This document shows positions 61,895 through 64,000 of a DNA stretch of 64,000 nucleotides, one piece after another (position 1 is the first letter of the stretch; each line of letters starts with the position of its first letter). Position numbers and translations under genes: made by a program. Below the pieces are notes generated by a model, which searched no databases, was not told the DNA's origin, and saw only the letters and a program-made list of their open reading frames with translations. This DNA comes from Ruminococcus_C sp963590855 (GTDB lineage Bacteria > Bacillota > Clostridia > Oscillospirales > Ruminococcaceae): contig CAVAQT010000004.1 of assembly GCA_963590855.1 (NCBI GenBank), positions 1 through 64,000 on the forward strand, in the 5' to 3' direction.

Positions 61895-63250
61895 TTATTT
61901 CAGCTTACATTTTACAAAGTTGCCCCAGCCGGCTTCGCCCAGGAACGCACCGTTCTCATAGACCAGTCTGCCTCTGGAATAGGTCTGTACCGGATAACCA
62001 TGCAGTTTGCAGCCCTCCCAGATGGTATGGTCACAGTCGGAATGCATCTTGTCATTGGTGATAACGAAATCCATTTCCGGATCGTAAACCACCAGATCTG
62101 CATCCATTCCCACAGCAATCGCGCCCTTCTTCTGGCAGCCGAAGATCCGTGCCGGATTGGTAGAGCAAAGCGCCACTGCCTGTTCAAAGGTGATCTCCCC
62201 ATTGTTTGCCGCAGAGAGCATGTACGGATACATATTCTCGATGCCGGCACAGCCGTTGGGGATCTTTGTGAAATCGTCCTTGCCCCAATCCTTTTCGTAG
62301 GACTGAAACGGGCAATGGTCAGTCGCAATGGTATCAATATCGCCCCGGCGGATGGCTGCCCAGAGTGCCTGACGGCTCTCCTCGCCCTTCATCGGCGGTG
62401 AGCAGACAAAGTTTCGTGCATTTTCTAACTTATACACATCGCTGGTAAATTCCAGATACTGCGGACAGGTCTCTGCATAGATGGGATAGCCCTCGTCCTT
62501 TGCCTGTGTCACAGCTTCTACGCCGCCTTTGTTCGCCAGATGGACGATATACAGCGGCGCGCCGGTCGCTTTCGCCCAGGAGATCGCACGCTTGTCTGCT
62601 TCCTCTTCCACAAATTCCGGACGGGATGCGTAATGATACCAGGCATCCGTCTTGCCCTCTGCCAGAAACTCCTTTGTAAGTGTGTTAATGATCTCATTAT
62701 TCTCAGCGTGTACCTCGATCAGTGCGCCAACCTCTTTTGCCTTTTGCAGCACCTGGTAGAACACGCCGTCGGTCACGCCGAAGTCATACACCATGAACAC
62801 CTTAAACGAAGGCACGCCGTAGTCCACGGCATCGCCGATGCTATCCAGCAGTTCACCGCTGACATCTTTGACTGCCACATGGAAGGAATAATCCACGGCT
62901 GCTTCCGGTGCACAAAGAGCATCCCGGCGCTTGATGGCATCCACCATGGTTTCGCCGAAATCCTGGAGGATAAAGTCAAACACAGTGGTCGTTCCGCCGC
63001 AGGCTGCCGCTCTTGTTCCGGCAAAATAGCCATCCGAGGAGACCGTTCCGCCAAACGGCATTGCCAGATGCGTATGCGCATCAATTGCACCTGGCAGAAC
63101 CAGTTTTCCGCTGGCATCTACCACCTTATCAAAGCCCTCCGGCGAGATGTCCCTTCCGATCTCCACGATGGTTTCACCATCGATCGCAACATCTGCCAAA
63201 AACTTTTCGCTTGCGGTAACTACAGTACCGTGCTGTATCAGAGTCCGCAT
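61895..63250 (-). CDS. hydA: Dihydropyrimidinase (D-hydantoinase)
   Basis: 451 residues of the amidohydrolase superfamily. Metal site: DAHTHL (HxH), the carboxylated Lys in FKVFMVY, VHAENNE, IVHLANKGG and TDHCPF (Asp). It opens dihydrouracil or dihydrothymine to N-carbamoyl-beta-amino acids. GGAGGTG before ATG 63250 decides the start; the frame extends seven codons further. Gaps of 18 bases to both neighbours place it in the operon. Confidence 0.93.
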   Translation of the reverse strand: MRTLIQHGTVVTASEKFLADVAIDGETIVEIGRDISPEGFDKVVDASGKLVLPGAIDAHTHLAMPFGGTVSSDGYFAGTRAAACGGTTTVFDFILQDFGETMVDAIKRRDALCAPEAAVDYSFHVAVKDVSGELLDSIGDAVDYGVPSFKVFMVYDFGVTDGVFYQVLQKAKEVGALIEVHAENNEIINTLTKEFLAEGKTDAWYHYASRPEFVEEEADKRAISWAKATGAPLYIVHLANKGGVEAVTQAKDEGYPIYAETCPQYLEFTSDVYKLENARNFVCSPPMKGEESRQALWAAIRRGDIDTIATDHCPFQSYEKDWGKDDFTKIPNGCAGIENMYPYMLSAANNGEITFEQAVALCSTNPARIFGCQKKGAIAVGMDADLVVYDPEMDFVITNDKMHSDCDHTIWEGCKLHGYPVQTYSRGRLVYENGAFLGEAGWGNFVKCKLK

Positions 63251-63267
63251 ATTTCTACACCTCCATC

Positions 63268-64000
63268 TCAATCCTGGTTCAGCTTATAGACCAGTTCCAG
63301 ACCGGAACGCTGATAAACCTGTGCGACCTCCGTCAGCCCCATGCCGGCAGCGTCCGCAGAAATCAAATTACAGAACCAGGTAACGCCAAAGTCTACTGTG
63401 CCGTTATATACTGCTGTGGTCTCCGAAATGTCACCGCCGCCCGGTGTGATAGTAACATTCAGACCAACATCATTGTAATAGCCCTTGTCCAGAGCCACAT
63501 AGTAACCCATAAACTGTGCCTGAGGCAGCCACTTCAGCTGAACGGTGACATCCGTCTTTTCCGGAGCACCGAAGCTTTCGGCGGTCGCTGATTCCCAATA
63601 AGAAGTATCCCGCACATCATCCAGTGTCAGTGTACCCAGCTTTTCTGCTGCCGCAGAGTCATCCAGCTTAATATACTGCTTTGCCAGATCCAAGGTCTGC
63701 TGCATTGCCGTTTCTTCCATTTGGCCCAGATTGTCCAAACCTACTGCATTGCCGGACATATCTGTGGTGACCAGCTTTGCGACCTCGCTTGCCATATACT
63801 TCTGGTGCTCCGGAGAAACCGATGAACCATAGTTGAACACGATCTCAGCCGCTTCATCCGGATTCTCACAGGCATATTCCCAACCCTTCATGGAGGCGGA
63901 AATAAACGCTGCTACTGTATTCGGGTTTTCCTCTGCAAATGCCTGGGTACAGAAAATGTTATCCTCCAGCATTGCTACGCCCTCATCGTTCATATCGATC
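63268..64000 (-). CDS. NMT1/THI5-like ABC substrate-binding protein, partial, with extra half domain
   Basis: Only the C-terminal part of about 244 residues is visible; the gene runs off the window edge. First comes the end of an NMT1-like binding domain (NPNTVAAFISASMKGWEYAC, NPDEAAEIVFNYGS). Near residue 150 of the visible part a second copy of the family N-terminus begins (VQLKWLPQAQFMGYYVALDK, YYNDVGL), and stops after about 95 residues at QRSGLELVYKLNQD. So one and a half domains are joined. It probably binds a pyrimidine or precursor for uptake; it lies 18 bases before the dihydropyrimidinase gene. Confidence 0.85.
   Translation of the reverse strand, partial: IDMNDEGVAMLEDNIFCTQAFAEENPNTVAAFISASMKGWEYACENPDEAAEIVFNYGSSVSPEHQKYMASEVAKLVTTDMSGNAVGLDNLGQMEETAMQQTLDLAKQYIKLDDSAAAEKLGTLTLDDVRDTSYWESATAESFGAPEKTDVTVQLKWLPQAQFMGYYVALDKGYYNDVGLNVTITPGGGDISETTAVYNGTVDFGVTWFCNLISADAAGMGLTEVAQVYQRSGLELVYKLNQD

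Overview
The window looks like a piece of a cellulosome-producing Ruminococcus chromosome (Clostridia, Oscillospirales), most like the human-gut fibre degrader R. champanellensis. The reasons are two secreted proteins with type I dockerins, one of them a GH9-dockerin-GH16 glucanase, the classical Firmicutes gene blocks (rpmG-secE-nusG-rplK-rplA, mreBCD-pbp2, ftsEX, spoVG, bofA), strong AAGGAG ribosome sites, and TTGACA/TATAAT promoters with 17-base spacers. The species name is an inference. A 10-base N run at 1835-1844 shows a draft-type assembly.

Layout. 1-2750: the AT-rich right end of an integrative element of Tn916/Tn1549 type (sigma-like protein, excisionase, tyrosine integrase broken by the N run). 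2750-10670: cellulosome accessory block, with a dockerin-bearing M6 protease coupled to an AraC-type regulator, converging on a GH9-Doc-GH16 enzyme whose promoter carries a repeated TTTCATGA site, then a WYL-domain regulator. 10700-15100: ftsE-ftsX-M23 hydrolase and an S41 protease (cell separation). 15300-20800: CdaR/PucR-like regulator, argS, DUF1934, murI, ddl. 21075-24960: rpmG-secE-nusG-rplK-rplA and rplJ-rplL, with two 23S-like L1 sites, an L10 leader and an attenuator; rpoB does not follow rplL. 24970-26284: bofA and three small conserved unknown proteins. 26320-30018: phosphodiesterase, YfhO, NUDIX hydrolase. 30071-30673: spoVG with a leader terminator. 30694-40374: murC, zapA, U32, dut, DUF4321, mreB-mreC-mreD-PBP2. 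40456-44244: mgsA, hisS, aspS. 44322-47727: MoxR-DUF58-membrane protein operon. 47880-53551: two purine salvage pairs (xpt-pbuX and hpt-NCS2 permease) with a diguanylate cyclase between them. 53640-54640: LysR regulator. 54744-64000 (minus): a reductive pyrimidine degradation operon that runs from a transporter binding protein through dihydropyrimidine dehydrogenase, dihydropyrimidinase and beta-ureidopropionase to a beta-alanine aminotransferase and an iron-type alcohol dehydrogenase, with its own PucR regulator and one gene of unknown function.

How the genes work together. Most of the window is housekeeping for envelope growth and translation. The accessory parts are plant-polysaccharide attack, salvage of purines, and fermentation of pyrimidine bases, which would yield ammonia, CO2 and probably 3-hydroxypropionate. 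The most interesting non-coding signals are the xpt-pbuX leader (no purine riboswitch, but possible competing or pseudoknot pairing), the spoVG leader terminator, the twin L1-site mimics, the TTTCATGA repeat, and a family of related hairpins found between operon genes. No rRNA, tRNA or CRISPR array was seen.
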